A stretch of 64,000 nucleotides of DNA from assembly GCA_036417435.1 (NCBI GenBank), contig CM070903.1, forward strand, positions 87,999,001-88,063,000, in the 5' to 3' direction. The stretch is from Inia geoffrensis. Lineage: Eukaryota; Chordata; Mammalia; Artiodactyla; Iniidae. The translations under genes were made by a program, and so were the position numbers. The notes under the pieces were generated by a model. That model saw nothing but the letters and a program-made list of their open reading frames with translations. It ran no database searches and had not been told where the DNA came from. Of this stretch, positions 35,813-48,674 are shown in pieces. The stretch's first letter is position 1, and every line of letters begins with the position of its first letter.

Positions 35813-35970
35813 TTGAATTCTTCCTCTGTTGTTTACTAGATAACTCTGGGCAAGTTATCTATCTGTACCTCAACATCCTCATCTGAAAATGGGCATAATA
35901 ATAGTGATTCCCTTGTAGTTTTTTATTAAAGGAGTTAAAACAAGTAAGACATTTAAAATAGTGTCAGATA
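35813..35970 (+). repeat. MIR fragment
   Basis: Forward MIR: 'ctagataactctgggcaagt', 'tatctatctgtacctcaaca', 'tcctcatctgaaaatgggca', 'taataatagtgattcc'. Confidence 0.8.
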
Positions 35971-38900
35971 TATTAAGAACCATTTATAATTTTCTTTTTT
36001 TCTAATTTTTAATTTTTAGTTGTATCATTATTGTCCCCTTCTTTCTGGTCTCCTTAGTCATGTTTTTCTAACTTGCATTGAATTATTTTTTCATTTATTT
36101 TAATTCTTTCTTATTTAATATAGTCTTTATTGATTCATCTCTGAATTCATTTTTTTACCACATTCTATATATTCCTTATGTAGTTTTCTCACTGTCATTT
36201 TATTTTACATAGCCTTTGAGTCACAGATTTTTTTTTCAGAGTAAATGTATGCACAAGGTTAAATATTAGAATTCTGAAGAACCATAGAGAAAATTAACCA
36301 ACTTATACCCTACCCCTCTCCACTGAAGTGCCTCTGACTGGTGATAGCCATTTAAACCAATTTTGTCTTAAAACCTCTAGTGATAATCTACTTATCTCTA
36401 ACTAAGATCACTGATCACTAAACTTCTATTTCAAGATTTACATAATCTAGATATCATCTGTTGACTTGTTTTGATAGGTAAGGATTTAACATGATTTTTT
36501 CACACACCCTTCCCCCTACCTCTTTTCTCACCAGAACTATATACCACTATTTTCAATTTCCATTTACAGCAACATTCTTAAACCATCACTTCTTTTCCCA
36601 GTAACAATATACACAGCTTTTAACTACTGTCTTTGCATAGGAATATTATCATTATCCAGCTTCCCTTGTCCTTCAGATCCCAACTAGAGTGGACTTTATC
36701 TTAGCTTTTTCATTGTCATTTTTATTTTCTTCTATTATCTTAGTTTCTCCACAGTTCTCTTATAAACTGTAAATCCTAAAAGTTGAAAACGAATACATAG
36801 TGATTACACTGTAATGACTAGGTAAAATTTTCAGCTGTTGTTGTTGTTGTCATTGTTTTAAAACAGTTTTAATGGGTGCCTGTGCCGTCAAAGGATTGGG
36901 CCAAGTTTAAATTTATTCCTCTTGTTTACACATTACTAAGCAACCGGAGACATGCCACATATTTGATGGCTGCCTCTTTGAATCATGACTTTCTTGTATA
37001 GTTTTCTTTTGTTTTTTTTGCTTTAATGGAATCTCTGACTGCATTTCTAGGTGTGTTTTTATAATATAACATATTCCCAAGCTTTCCATCATTGCATATG
37101 TTCTATCACACTTTAAGTTGTTTCATTTTTCCCCAGAACCCTCTGTTCTCCCACCTCTCCCATCTGGACTGTTCTCTAAGCCAGAGCTAGAACTTCACTT
37201 TCCCTCATTTTTCCTTGACCTCCAATTTTAATTCATTCCCTTATTTCAACAGAGTACATTCTCTTAAAAAATAAATCCTAAGAAAGACAGTATCTGAGTC
37301 CCTTCATATTTTAAAATATTTTTATCCTGTCCTTACACTTGTTAATAATATGACTGGGAAGAGAAGTTTACTTTGAAAATTGTTCTTCCTCAGGTACTTA
37401 ATCTTCCTCAGTTACTTAAAGGCATTTGCTCCATTGTCTCTTTCCAGTTCTTCTCTAGTCTCTATCTGGATGGTCACCTAATGGGATATCAGATTCCTAG
37501 AAGTGACCCTGTATGTATCTTGTCATTTTCCACATATTTTTATGGTTGTCTTTTTATTCTACATTCTATGTAAGTTCCTTATTTTACAAATCTTAAACTA
37601 TTTTTTAATGTAGCAATCATATATTTAATTTTCAAGGGTTTATCTTGTTTGAATTTGCCTTTCCCATAGAACATAGTACTAGTAATATGCATGCAATATG
37701 GTCTTGAATTTCCCTGAAGTTAGTAATTGGAGTTTTCTTTTGGAAGTTCTCTTCTTTTTCCTGGTTTATATCTGTTGTCTCTAGAGACAGTTTTTCCATT
37801 TTGGTCTCTTGGTTTTTCTGTCATACTAAAGGCTTTCCTCAAATGTCTGGTGATTCTTGTTTTTTCATTTACATTTAATAATCTATTAATGTAATTTGGA
37901 TTTCCTCATTGATGTAAAATTATTTGAATATTTTTTAATTGAAAGAGCTCTTTCTGTTAATGTTCTTTTGTTTTGTTGGATTAAACAAAATTCTTCTTAT
38001 TAAATTACTAATTGATTCCATTAATGTCAGGGGCTGTGACCTGTGCAATTTTGCCTTTGGAGAGAAATAAAGATGCAATTTGTGGTTTATATGATCAATT
38101 TTTATAATATGTCATGAATATTATACACACATATATATATTTGGCTATAATAATAATATATTCAAAATATTTAAATCTTATTTAGTTTTTGTCACTTTGA
38201 TCTGTCAATGGCTAAAAGATTTCCACTTATTCTCCCTCTACAATAGTGCTAATAATGTTTTTGCTTATTATCCATATATTCCACTTGATTGGTAAAATAT
38301 TAATGAAGGATCAAGAGTAGTATTCAGACCCTCATACATACCACTGAGATTGAACATATGATATTCGTCATATTTGCTACAGTTTAATAAAAACAATGTT
38401 TTATTTAATCTATTTAAATAAAATAAAATAAATATATAAAGTTGCATTCCTTTTGATCCTCAACCAAGCCCATTCTCCCTTCTCTCTCCTCAAAGACAAC
38501 AAGAATGAATTTGACGTGTCTCACTTCAGTCCATGTATCTATTCATTTACTACATAAAGTATGCAAATATGCAGAGATAAACTATATAAATATTTATTTG
38601 TATTTTTAAATCCATCTAAATTGTATTTATGGTTCTTTCTACAATTTTTTAAATTCATCACTATGTTTTAGAGACTTAGTTCTTTCATACATTTTAACTC
38701 TTTTCAATATTTTTCCTAGAATTGTCTTGCCACTTCTTGGGCCTCTCCACTTCTAGGTACATTTTGAATCAAATTTTTATTGTTGGAGTTTCATGAAATT
38801 TATAGCTAAATATGAAGAAAAGTAACATGCTTGCAGGATTTAAAAATGCCACCTAGAACTTGGTATATTTCATTATTGATTTATGTTATTATAATTTGTG

Positions 38901-39420
38901 TGCCACATTAAATACCTAGATTTTGTTTTATTTTTCTCAAGTCTAAGAGTCTGTCTTTTAAGTTTGTTCCACTTGCATATATTTTGATTACACATACATT
39001 TGTACTTGTTTCTACCACATTATTTGATTTTTAACTTATCATATTTTCCTATATTTACTTTAAATTTTATTATTCCTTTTATTCCCAAATAGTTGGCTGA
39101 CTTAAAATTATATCTGTAAACAATTTCTTAAGTAAATGTCTATGAGCGGCCAACTTTCTAAGTTTTTGAAAACCATCCATCTTTTCTCATTCTTTATACT
39201 TTATTTGACAGGTATTTTCTGAACTTTGAAAATGTTATTCCATTGTCTAGATACCTACTGTTGCTCTTGAGGAGTTAGCTCTTGGTCTACTCCTTGCTTT
39301 TTGGAAGAGAATTTGTCTTTTCTCTAGTTGCTTTTGAGATTTTTCTCTATATCTTTGATATTCTGCAATTTCACCACCATAAGCCTAGGTAAAGATTTGG
39401 AGTCTTGGGGATTTTTTTCT
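35971..39420. other. Very AT-rich interval, probably mostly decayed L1
   Basis: No gene recognised. Parts (about 37260-37900 and 39150-39410) read like reversed 5' and ORF1-region text of old L1s, for example 'gaaaatgttattccattgtc' and 'gagatttttctctatatctt' near 39220-39360, but divergence is high and I cannot set boundaries. No tRNA, hairpin or long open frame stood out. Confidence 0.4.
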
Positions 39421-39423
39421 GGT

Positions 39424-39725
39424 TTTTTAAATTGAGATATAATTGACATATAACGTTGTATTAGTTTTAGGTGTATAACCTAATGATGTAATATATGTAT
39501 ATATGGCAAAATGATCATCATCATAAATTTAGTTAATATCCATCATAACACATAGTTACCATTTTTTTCTTATGATGAGAACTTTTAAAATCTACTCTTA
39601 GCATCTTCCAGATATACAGTGCATATTGGTAACTATTGTTGCTGTGCTGTAAATTATAACCCCAGGAATTATTTATCTTATTACTAGAAGTTTGTACCTT
39701 GACCACTTTCACTCATGTTTTTATT
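39424..39725 (-). repeat. L1 3' UTR fragment (mid-age L1M type)
   Basis: Reversed L1M 3' UTR: 'attgagatataattgacata', 'taacgttgtattagttttag', 'ggcaaaatgatcatcatcat', 'ccccaggaattatttatctt', 'agaagtttgtaccttgacca'. Confidence 0.85.
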
Positions 39726-40089
39726 ATTCCTGCCTAGTATTGACTGTCTCTCCAGTATTAGGACTCACACCTATCTTTGCCATTATGTCTGTGAATATTA
39801 CCTCTCCCCCATTTTCTCCTTTTGCAACGCTTATTGTTATATATAAGACCATTTAGTCTCATCCACCATGACTTTTAGATATATTCTAGTATTATCTGTT
39901 TCTTATTCTCTCTTCTCAGTACGTCACCTCTGTCTAATTTTGTGTATGGTGTCCACAAATAGAAATCCTTAATTTTGATATAGCCAGTTAATCGCTTTTA
40001 ACTAATGGCTTAAGAAGACAATGGTTTGTTCTTTTGAATTTTATTTAAGAACTACTTCCCTGCCTCTGTGTTGAAATAATTTTCTTTCC

Positions 40090-41420
40090 TATTAATGTTA
40101 TAGCTTTCTAAGAATTTGTTCATTTCTTCTGGGTTGCTTGTAGTAGTCTCTTATGGTCCTTTGTATGTCTGTGGTCTTGGTTGTTCTTTTTCATCTCTTA
40201 TTTTATTGATTTGAGCCCTCTCTCTATTTGTCTTGGTGAGTCTGGATAAAGGCTTATGAATTTTGTTTATCTTTTTAAAAAAACAGCTTTTAATTTCATT
40301 GATGTTTTGTATTGTTTTCTTAGTCTCTATTTCATTTATTTCTGCTCTGATCTTTATGATTTCTTTCATTCTACTAACTTTAGGTTTTGTTTGTTCTTTA
40401 TTCTCTAGTTGCTTTAGGTGTAAAGTTAGGTTGTTTATTTGAGATTTTTCTTGTTTCCTGAGGTAAGCTTTTATCGCTATAAACTTCCCTCTTAGACCTG
40501 CTTCTGCTGTGTTCCATAGGTTTTGGATTGTTGTATTTTCTTTTTCATTTGTCTCTAAGTAATTTTTTAAATTTCTTCTTTGATTTTTTCAGTGATCCAT
40601 TGGTTGTTTAGTAGCATATTGTTTAGGCTCCATGTGTTTGTGTTTTTTTGAGTTTTTTTTCTTGTAGTTGATTTCTAATCTCATAGCATCGTGGTAGGAA
40701 AAGGTGCTTGATATGATTTCAGTTTTCTTAAATTTACCGAGGCTTGCTTTGTGGCCCAGCATATGATCTATCCTGGAGGACGTTCCATGTGCCCTTGAAA
40801 AGAATGTTTATTCTGTTGCTTTCAGATGGAATGCTCCATAAATATCAATTAAATCCATCTGGTCTAATGTGCCATTTAAAGCCCATGTTTCCTTATTGAT
40901 TTTCTGTCTGGATGATCTGTCCATTGATGTAAGTGGGGTGTTAAATATTAATATTGTGTTACTGTCAATTTCTCCTTTTATGGCTGTTAGCATTTGCCTT
41001 ATATATTGAGGTGCTTATATGTTGGGTGCATATATATATATATATATATATATATTTATTTATAACTTATATCTTCTTTGTGAATTGATCCCTTGATCAT
41101 TATGTAATGCTCTTCTCTGTCTCTTGTAACAGTCTTTATTTTAAAGTCCATTTGGTCTGATATGAGTATTGCTACTCCAGCTTTCTTTCAATTTCCATTT
41201 GCATGGAATACTTTTTTCCACCCCCTCACTTTCAGTCTGTACATGTCTCTAGATCTGAGGTGGGTCTCTTGTAGAAAGCATACATATTGGTCTTGTTTTT
41301 GTATCCATTCAGCCAGTATATGTCTTTTGTCTGATGCATTTAATCTGTTTACATTTAAGGTAATTATTGATGTGTATATTCTTATTGCCATTTTGTTAAT
41401 TGTTTTGGATTTGTTTTTGC
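40090..41420 (-). mobile_element. L1 fragment: ORF2 endonuclease domain and start of the next region
   Basis: The minus strand reads the ORF2 N-terminus at 41391-41188 with the endonuclease motifs TLNVNRLNAS (asparagine kept) and QETHL (catalytic glutamate kept), then DLIDIYGAF (40860), the AVLRGK-like position, and the hydrophilic linker 40369-40151. The element is missing its reverse transcriptase and 3' end at the left, which is unusual because target-primed insertion loses the 5' side; a later deletion or rearrangement is implied. A TA microsatellite has grown within it at about 41031-41056. Confidence 0.85.
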
Positions 41421-41880
41421 AGGTATTTTTTCCCCTTTCCTATTTTGTTCTCTTCTCTTCTGATTGAATGTATATACCACATTTTCTTTATCCACTTATC
41501 TGTCAATGAAAATTTGAGTTGTTTCTGTGTCTTGGCAATTGTGAGTAATGCTACAATGAAGATGGAAGTGCGAATATCTCTTCACAATCTTGATTTCAAT
41601 TCTTTTGGATATTTAGTCAAGTGAAATTGCTTGATAATATGATAATTCTATTTTTAATTTTTTAAAAACTTTGTACTGTTTTCAATATTGGCTACACCAT
41701 TTTACATTCCCACCAACAGTGTACAAATGTACAATTTTTCCACATTCTCACTAACACTTGTTATCATTTGGGTTTTATTTTGTAGTAAATACCCTAAAAG
41801 GTATGAAGTGATATCTCATTGTTGTATGATTTATATTTCCCTGTTTATTAGTGATGTTGAGCACCATTTCATTAAAATAT
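41421..41880 (-). mobile_element. Older L1 fragment: ORF2 C-terminus
   Basis: Reversed text of the ORF2 end: 'tttatccacttatctgtcaa', 'ttggcaattgtgagtaatgc', 'acattcccaccaacagtgta' (complement of the CWWEC region). More diverged than the neighbouring L1 pieces. It may be the 3' part of the large element to the right, separated from it by the LTR at 41918-42516 plus a deletion. Confidence 0.7.
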
Positions 41881-41917
41881 AAAGTATATAATCTATAGCT
41901 TTTTCTTTCCTTCAAGA

Positions 41918-42516
41918 TGTTCCTGGAGAATAGGTTCTTGTCTCATCGCAGAAAGAATTCAGAGACAAGACAGGGAAGTCAAGAAAGCAAAGCAAGGATT
42001 TATTAAGCAATAGTACACTCTCAAGGAGAGAGCGGGCAGACTCAGGTGAGTAGCTGCCCTGAGTTTCTTTGGCAAGTGGTGTAGAAATAAAGGGACAGAA
42101 TATTCATTGGGGAAGGAGGGGTTTGGGGGTCATATTCCCTGATTTTCATCCTAGCTCTACCTTCCCAAGGGAAGAAGGAATTTTTGTCCTTATTTAGTCT
42201 TGATCAGAAGTGTCATGTCATTGGTGCATCATGGGAACTTCTTGTCTGCAAGGCTAATTTTATTGTAATGAAGACATAATAAGCAAAAGGTTACATTCAA
42301 ATGCTGAACATTCTGGCTTTTTCCCACCTTTCTTTGTCTGCCTGCAGGACACTTATCACCAAAATGTGAGGTTTCCTGTCAGTCTGGAGATTCCTGCTTT
42401 TCTTTGCCCAAGGACCCTCTTGTAAACAATGAGGACACTCGTTGTTTACATGATGTATCATTTCCTGTCATTTGGCCTGTGCCCCTCCTTTCTCTGCTCA
42501 TATCTAGGTGTGAACA
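41918..42516 (-). mobile_element. Solitary endogenous retroviral LTR (about 600 bp)
   Basis: On the minus strand the unit starts TGTTCA (42516) and ends GGAACA (41918), the TG..CA form of an LTR with a 5-bp terminal inverted repeat. Near its 3' third it has AATAAA (complement at about 42000) followed by 'tccttgctttgctttcttga', a usual R/U5 layout, and the closing 'gagacaagaacctattctcc'. The class-I-like look is a guess. There is no primer-binding site or viral gene beside it, so it is a solo LTR. A 4-6 bp target duplication is not obvious, which may mean that the ends are off by a base or two. Confidence 0.75.
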
Positions 42517-42529
42517 CAGGCTATCTTTC

Positions 42530-45262
42530 AATTTATTTGTATCATTTTCAATGTCCTTCATCAATGTCTTATAGTTTTCAAAATACAGCTCTCTTACTTC
42601 CATGGTTAAGTTTATTCCCAGGTATTCTATTCTTTTTGATGTGATTATAAATGGAGTTGTTTTCTTGCTTTCTCTTTCTAATATTATTAATGTATAGAAA
42701 AGCAACATATTTCTGTATACTAATCTTATATCCTGCAACTTTATTGAATTCATTTATTCTACAAGTTTTTTGGTGGAGATTTTAGGGTTTTGTACATATA
42801 GAGTCATGTCATCTGCAAATAGTGACAGTTTCACTTTTTCCCTTCCAAATTGGATGCCTTTTATTTCTTAGTCTTGTCTGATTACTGTGGCTAGAATTTC
42901 CAATACTATGTTAAATAGAAATGGCAAGAATGGGAATCCTTGTTTTGTTCCCAATTTTAGAGGAAAAGCTTTCAGATTTTCCATGACTGAGTATGATGTT
43001 GGCTGTGGATTTGTCATAAATGGCCTTTATGATGTTGAGATACGTTCCCACAAGACCAACTTTGTTGAGAGTTTTTATCATGAACGGGTGTTGAATTTTG
43101 CCAAATGCTTTTTCTGTATCTATTGAGATGATCATGTGATTTTTATCCTTCATTTTGTTAATGTGGTGTATCACTTTGATTGATTTGTAGACACTGAGAC
43201 ATCCTTACATCTCTGGAGTGAATCTCACTTGATCATGGTGTATGATCCTTTTTATGTATTGTTGAATTTGACTTGCTAATATTTTGTTGAGGATTTTTGC
43301 ATCTATATTCATTAGAGATATTGGTCTGCAATTTTCTTTTCTTTTCTTTTTTCTTCTTTAGTATCTTTGTCTGGTTTAGGTATCAGGAGAATGGTGGCCT
43401 TACAGAATGAATTTGGGGGTCTTCCCTCCTCTTCAACTTTTTATAATAGTTTGAGAAGGGTAGGTATTAGCTCTTCTTTATATGCTTGCTAGAATTCTTC
43501 TGTGAAGCTGTCCAGTCCTGGACTTTTGTTTGTTAGGAGTTTTTAAATTACAAATTCAATTTCACTATTAGAGATCAGTCTGTTTGATTGTCTTTTTCTT
43601 CCTGATTCAGTTTTGGAAGGTTATATGTTTCTAGAAATTTGTCTATTTCTTCTAGGTTGTCCAATTTGTTGACATATAACTGTTCATAGTACTCTTTTAT
43701 GATTTTTTATAATACTGTGGTATGGGTTGTTGTTCTCTTTCATTTCTTATTTTGTTTATTCTAGTCCTCTCTTTTTTCTTAATAAGCCCAGCTAAAGGCT
43801 TATAAATTTTGTCTTTTAAAAAAACCCAGCTCTTGATTTCATTGATATTTTCTATTGGCTTTTTATCTCTATTTTATTTATTTCCTCTCTGACCTTTATT
43901 GTTTCCTTCCTTCTGCTGACTTTGGGTTTTGTTTGTTCTTATTTTTATAATTCCTTTATATGGTAAGTTAGGTAGTTTGAGATTTTTGTTTGTTTCTTGA
44001 GGTAGGCCTGTATCACTATAAACTTCTCTTTTAGAATGTCTTTTGTTCTGACCCATAGAATTTGGAAAGTGTTTTTATTTTCATTTGTCTCAAGGTATTT
44101 TCTGATTCCCTCTTTGATTTCTTCATTGACCCATTGATTTTTTAGTAGCATGCTCTTGAGTCTCCATGAGTTTGTGTTTTTCCCAATTTTCTTCCTGTAA
44201 TTGATTTCTAGTTTCATACATTACAGTCAGAAAAGATGCTTGATATAATTTTTATCCTCTTAAATTAGTTGAGATTTGTTTTGTGGCCTAGCATGTGATA
44301 CATCCTGGGGAACATTTCATGTGCAGTTGAAAAGAATGTGTTCTGCTGTTTGGGGATGGAATGTCCTGTAGATATCTATTAAGTGCCTGGTCTAATGTGT
44401 CATTTAAGGCCATTGTTTCCTTATTGATTTTTCTATCTGGATAATATATGTCCATTGATCTAAGTGGGGTGTTAAAGCCCCCACTAAGATTGTATTATTG
44501 TCCATTTCTCCCTTATATCTGTTAATATTTGCTTTATGTATTTAGATGCTCCTATATTTGCTGCATATATGTTAATGAATATTATATCCTCTTCTTGTAC
44601 TGATCCCTTTATCATTATATAATGCCCTTCTTTGTCTTTAGTTAATAGACTTTGTTCTTTTGTGGGTTTTTTTGGTAACACCTTTATTGGAGTGTAATTG
44701 CTTTACAATGGTGTGTTAGTTTCTGCTTTATAACAAAGTAAATCAGCTATATATATACATATATCCCTATATCTCCTCCCTCTTGTGTCTGCCTCCCATC
44801 CTTCCTATCCTACCCCTCTAGATGGTCACAAAGCACCAAGCTGATCTCTCTGTGCTATGTGGCTACTTCCCCCCTAGCTATCTATCTTACATTTGGTAGT
44901 GTATAGATTAGACTTTGTTTTAAAATCTACTTTGTCTAATGTGAGTATTCCTACACCAGCTTTCTTTTCATTTCCATTTGAATAGAATATCTCTTTCCCA
45001 TTTCCTTACTTTAGTCTGTGTATGTCTTTACCTCTGAAATGAGTCTCTTGTAGGCAGCATATAGATTGATTTGTTGTTGTTGTTGTTTTATCCAATTAAC
45101 CACCCTATGTCTTTTGATTGAAGCATTTAGTCCATTGACATTTAAGGTAATTATTGATAGGTATGTACACTTATTGCCAATTTCTTGTTTTCTGGTTGTT
45201 TTTGTAGTTCTTTTCTGTTCTTCTTCTTTTAATCTCTTCCCTTGTGGTTTGATGGTTTTCAT
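42530..45262 (-). pseudogene. L1 ORF2 remnant
   Basis: Broken ORF2. The endonuclease start reads LSIITLNVNGLNASIKRHRV at 45165-45100 with the catalytic asparagine kept, and the glutamate motif position near 45050 has changed to YKRL. Middle pieces at 44217-43945 (KLEINYRKK) and 43174-42911 carry the RT entry region ([20 protein letters not shown]), with FADD at 42819-42808. Frame breaks occur repeatedly and a foreign tail interrupts it at 44657-44908. The C-terminus is not present on this side of the LTR. Confidence 0.8.
44657..44908 (-). mobile_element. 5'-truncated young L1 3' UTR insertion within the older L1
   Basis: A T run at about 44667-44673, then the complement of the cetartiodactyl L1 3' end ('ggagtgtaattgctttacaa', 'tagtttctgctttataacaa', 'gatggtcacaaagcacc'). 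The same 3' end closes the L1 at 5882 and the one at 61560. The host L1 sequence 'tagactttgtt' occurs on both sides (44646-44656 and 44909-44919) as a target-site duplication. Confidence 0.88.
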
Positions 45263-45664
45263 TATTGTTGTGTTTGTGTTCCTTTCTAGTTTTTATGTAT
45301 CTATTTTAGGTTTTTGATTTGTGGTTACCATGGAGTTCATATATATTGACCTGTAACTGTATCTACTTGCTTTAAACTCATAGTCATTTAAGTTCAAACA
45401 CATTGCAAAAGCTCTACATTTTTATTCCCTACCCTACGATTTGTGTTTTTGATGTCACATTTTATATCTTCATGTCTATCCCTTTACTCTTTATTGCAGT
45501 TATAGCTGATTTTACATTTTTTATCTTTTAACCTTCATATTAGCTTATTTAAGTGGTTGATCCACAGTCTTTACTATACATTTGTCTTTACCAATGGGAT
45601 TTTCCCTTCCTATAATTTATTTCTTGTTTGGGTTTCTTGCAGCCTTTTCTTTTTCACTTAAAGA

Positions 45665-46560
45665 AGACCATTTAACACTTCTTGTAAGGTTGGTTTACTA
45701 TTGACGAACTCTTAGTTTTTGCTTGTCTGAGAAGTCCTTTATCTCTCTTTCAATTCCGAATGATAACCTTGCTGGGTAGAGTATCCTAAGTTGTAGGGGT
45801 TTTTTTTCTTTCAGCATTTAAATATATTATGCCACTCCCTGCTAGCCTGCAAAGTTGCATTTGAAATATCAGCTGATAGCCTTATGAGGGTGCCCTTGTA
45901 TATGACTCTTTGTTTTCCTCTGGCTTCCTTCAAAATTCTCTCTTTAATTTTGCCATTTTAATTATAATATGTTCAGGTGTGGATCTCTTTGGGTTCATCT
46001 TGTTGGAAATCTCTGTGCCTCCTTTATCTGGGTATCTGCTTCCTTCTTCAGGTTTGGAAAATTTTCAGCCATAATTTCATCAAATGTATGAAATTTTTTA
46101 CCCCTTTTTCCTTCTCTTCTCCTGTGATCCCTATAATGAAAATTTTAGTACACTCAATATTGTCCTGAAGGCCCTTTGTTTTTCTTTTTGTTAGTCTGAT
46201 TCAGTGATTTTCATTATTCTATCTTCCAGATTGTGTATGTATTCTTCTGTATCACCTAATCTGTTAATTCCCTCTAGTGTATTTTCCATATCAGTTATTG
46301 TATTCTTCAGATTACTGGTTCTTCTTTATATCTTCCAGTTCTTTGTTAAAATTCTTTCTGTGTTCATCCATTCTTTTCCCCCATTCTCTTAGCATTCTTA
46401 TTATTGCTTTGAACTTTTAATCAGGCAAATTATTTATCTCTGTTTCATTAAGGCTTTTTCAGGGTATTTGTCTTGTTTTTTCATTTGAAACATGTTCCTC
46501 TGTCTCCTCATTTTGTTTAACTCTCTTTAGCTCTGTGAAATTAGATGAAACAATTACCTA
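45665..46560 (-). pseudogene. L1 ORF1 remnant
   Basis: Reading on the complement gives recognisable ORF1p pieces in changing frames: MENTLEGINRL, NLEDRIMKI (coiled coil), IIGITGEEKEKG (start of the RRM), and ADISNATLQASREWHNIFK of the C-terminal domain. Stops interrupt it several times. This is the nucleic-acid chaperone of the large old L1. Confidence 0.7.
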
Positions 46561-47759
46561 TCCTGGTCTTGAAGGGGTTTCCTTGGGTGTCCCTATGCAG
46601 AGTACGTGTGCCCAGTGGCTTTGACAGGAGAGCTGGATCTGAAGTGAGCCCAGCCCTCATCTTCCCCGCAGAGTGTGCTGGTAGCCACCACCTTGGTGGA
46701 AGGTAGGGTACAAGCTACTCTACCGGGGGTGGAGGCAGGGCCTGTGGGGCTGGAGCAGGAGCCTGAGAGAAATGGGCTTCTCCAGGATGTAATGGTTATC
46801 TCTGCCTTGGCTTAGGGCATGGCCAGAGCCTGAGGGCTTGGGACTGCACTTCTGTGCTGGTTTCACTTTCTACCCTCCCCCTCCCCATGTGCATGGTGTG
46901 TGTGCCTTGGTTAGAGGATGGATTGCAGCTGGAGGGGTTGGTGCCACTCCACTAAGCTGACTTTGCTACCCACCCCCCAAGTCTGTGCAGGGATGTGGGC
47001 TCCAGCAATGGCAGTATCCTCCATGGAGCTACTTTTGCTCCCTCCTGCGTATGTGCAGTGACGTACATGCTGACATTGGCTGCCTCTACCCTCATCAGAA
47101 GCAGGGCCAGGGTCCAAGCCAGCTTCAATCCCTTCAAGTATGAGCACTCTCATTGACAATAGCAGCCTCTGCCTTTGTGAGGAGCAGCACTGGAGCAAGA
47201 GGTGTTGGAGCAGGAGCCTAGTGAAGGCTGGGAAGTGTGCTGGGGCAGTCCTGTCAGGGAAGCTAGAGCCCCAGGAAGTTTTCAATCTGCTGCCTCTGCA
47301 CTGTGACTGGGAGTAAGCAAGTCAGTGTGTACACTCTTCAAGAGCAAAGTCTCAATTTCTTACAGCCTTTCAGTAATCTCCACTTGTTTTCAAACCAGCT
47401 GAGGGAGCTCATCTTCTCAATGTCAGAACCGAGGGCTGGGGTGCCTAATATGAGGCATGAACCTTTCACTCCCAAAGAGGCTCCCCAGGCTTATTATATC
47501 ATCCTCATCTTCTGGGTCCCATGCTAGGGTTGTGAGTCTCAACCAGATTGCTTCTTCTCCCTTCCTACCAGACTCACTTGGATCTCTCTTTATAGCCTTG
47601 GTTGTACAAAAGCCATCTTGCTAGTCCCAGGTCAATTTCAGCAAGAGTCACTCTATATGTAGTTGTAGCTTTGATGTGTTTGTGAGGGACTTGAGCCCTG
47701 CGTCCTCCTACTCTGCCATCTTGATCTCCTCCCTAATCTATAATTCTGTTTTACACTTC

Positions 47760-47945
47760 ATTTATTTCTTGCTGTATGTTTTTATTTGTTTATTTTATAC
47801 TTTTTTTTTGTTTTTCTTCACTTATTGAGTAGAATATTTATTTATTTATTCTTTAATCCTGAAAGTATATAGAGGTATGAATTTACCTCTCAATAAAGCT
47901 TTAGCTGTGTCTAATAATTTTTTTAAAATATTAGGGTCTCATTTT
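47760..47945 (-). repeat. Old L1 ORF2 fragment outside the large L1
   Basis: The text 'atgaatttacctctcaataa' and 'agctttagctgtgtctaata' is the complement of the ORF2 AVLRGK neighbourhood, separate from and abutting the 5' end of the large L1. It suggests that the large L1 was itself inserted into an earlier L1. Confidence 0.55.
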
Positions 47946-48544
47946 TATTACTTCTAAATAGTCTTCAGCCTTTGAATAAGATGGGTATTTGAGCAAATGT
48001 GTCTAAATCTCACACTCCTGAAAGTTTCCAGTGAAGGACCCTCATATTAAAATTATGAAAAACCAATTTCAATGACAAAAACACAGGATGAAAAAGAATT
48101 ATTTACTAGAAATTTTGAGAAATTACTTTTTGACAGTGTATAAACATATCAAAGTAAATGAAAGCTGACTCTAACACGTGACTTTTCTGATGACGTTTTT
48201 GAATTTCAAAGGTAAAGAAAGAATTCTTTAAAAGCAGAGGTAACACATTGCTGCATGTTGCCAGTAGTTTCTTTCTCCTGTTGGAGGTGAATGTTTGAAT
48301 TCACCATTAGAAACTGGAGCTCCCTGGTTTTGGAACCAACACTTTGGTAGACTTTTAGATTATGATGGTTCTTTTGGAAAGGGGATGTTGAGAAAATGAA
48401 AAGCTAACTTCTATGTTTATATGCATACTAATGTAAAAGATTGCCTTCATTGGATTCAGAGGGGGCTCCTGTGTGGGGGGTGTTGCAATATATAGTATTG
48501 ATTTTTTCTTCTTCCTGAGTCTAAGATCTGGAGGCCTAGATTTA
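47946..48544. other. Unassigned sequence
   Basis: No gene or repeat recognised. Confidence 0.4.
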
Positions 48545-48559
48545 ACGTAGTAGGGACAG

Positions 48560-48674
48560 TGGTAACATTTCATAATGTATATGTATATTAAATTATCATG
48601 TTGTACACTTTAGATATATACAATTTTATTTCTCAATTGTACCTAAGTAAAGCTGGAGAAAAAAAAAAAAAAAG
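48560..48674 (+). repeat. L1 3' end fragment
   Basis: Typical L1M terminus: 'aaattatcatgttgtacact', 'tagatatatacaattttatt', 'cctaagtaaagctggag' then a run of about 15 A. Confidence 0.75.

Larger units (their letters stand above)
42517..47738 (-). mobile_element. Large old L1, 5' end to reverse transcriptase, interrupted
   Basis: On the minus strand the element starts near 47738 with 'gggaggagatcaagatggca', a typical L1 5' terminus, followed by a GC-rich 5' UTR (about 46560-47738), ORF1 remnants (about 45670-46560), ORF2 endonuclease (from about 45225), and reverse transcriptase with the FADD box complement at 42808-42819. It stops at the LTR at 42516. A younger L1 tail has landed at 44657-44908. 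Multiple stops and frame changes throughout; not active. Confidence 0.88.

Noticed and set aside
46911..47285. A 124-codon minus-strand frame in GC-rich sequence
   Set aside because: It falls within the 5' UTR of the large old L1 and has no family features.
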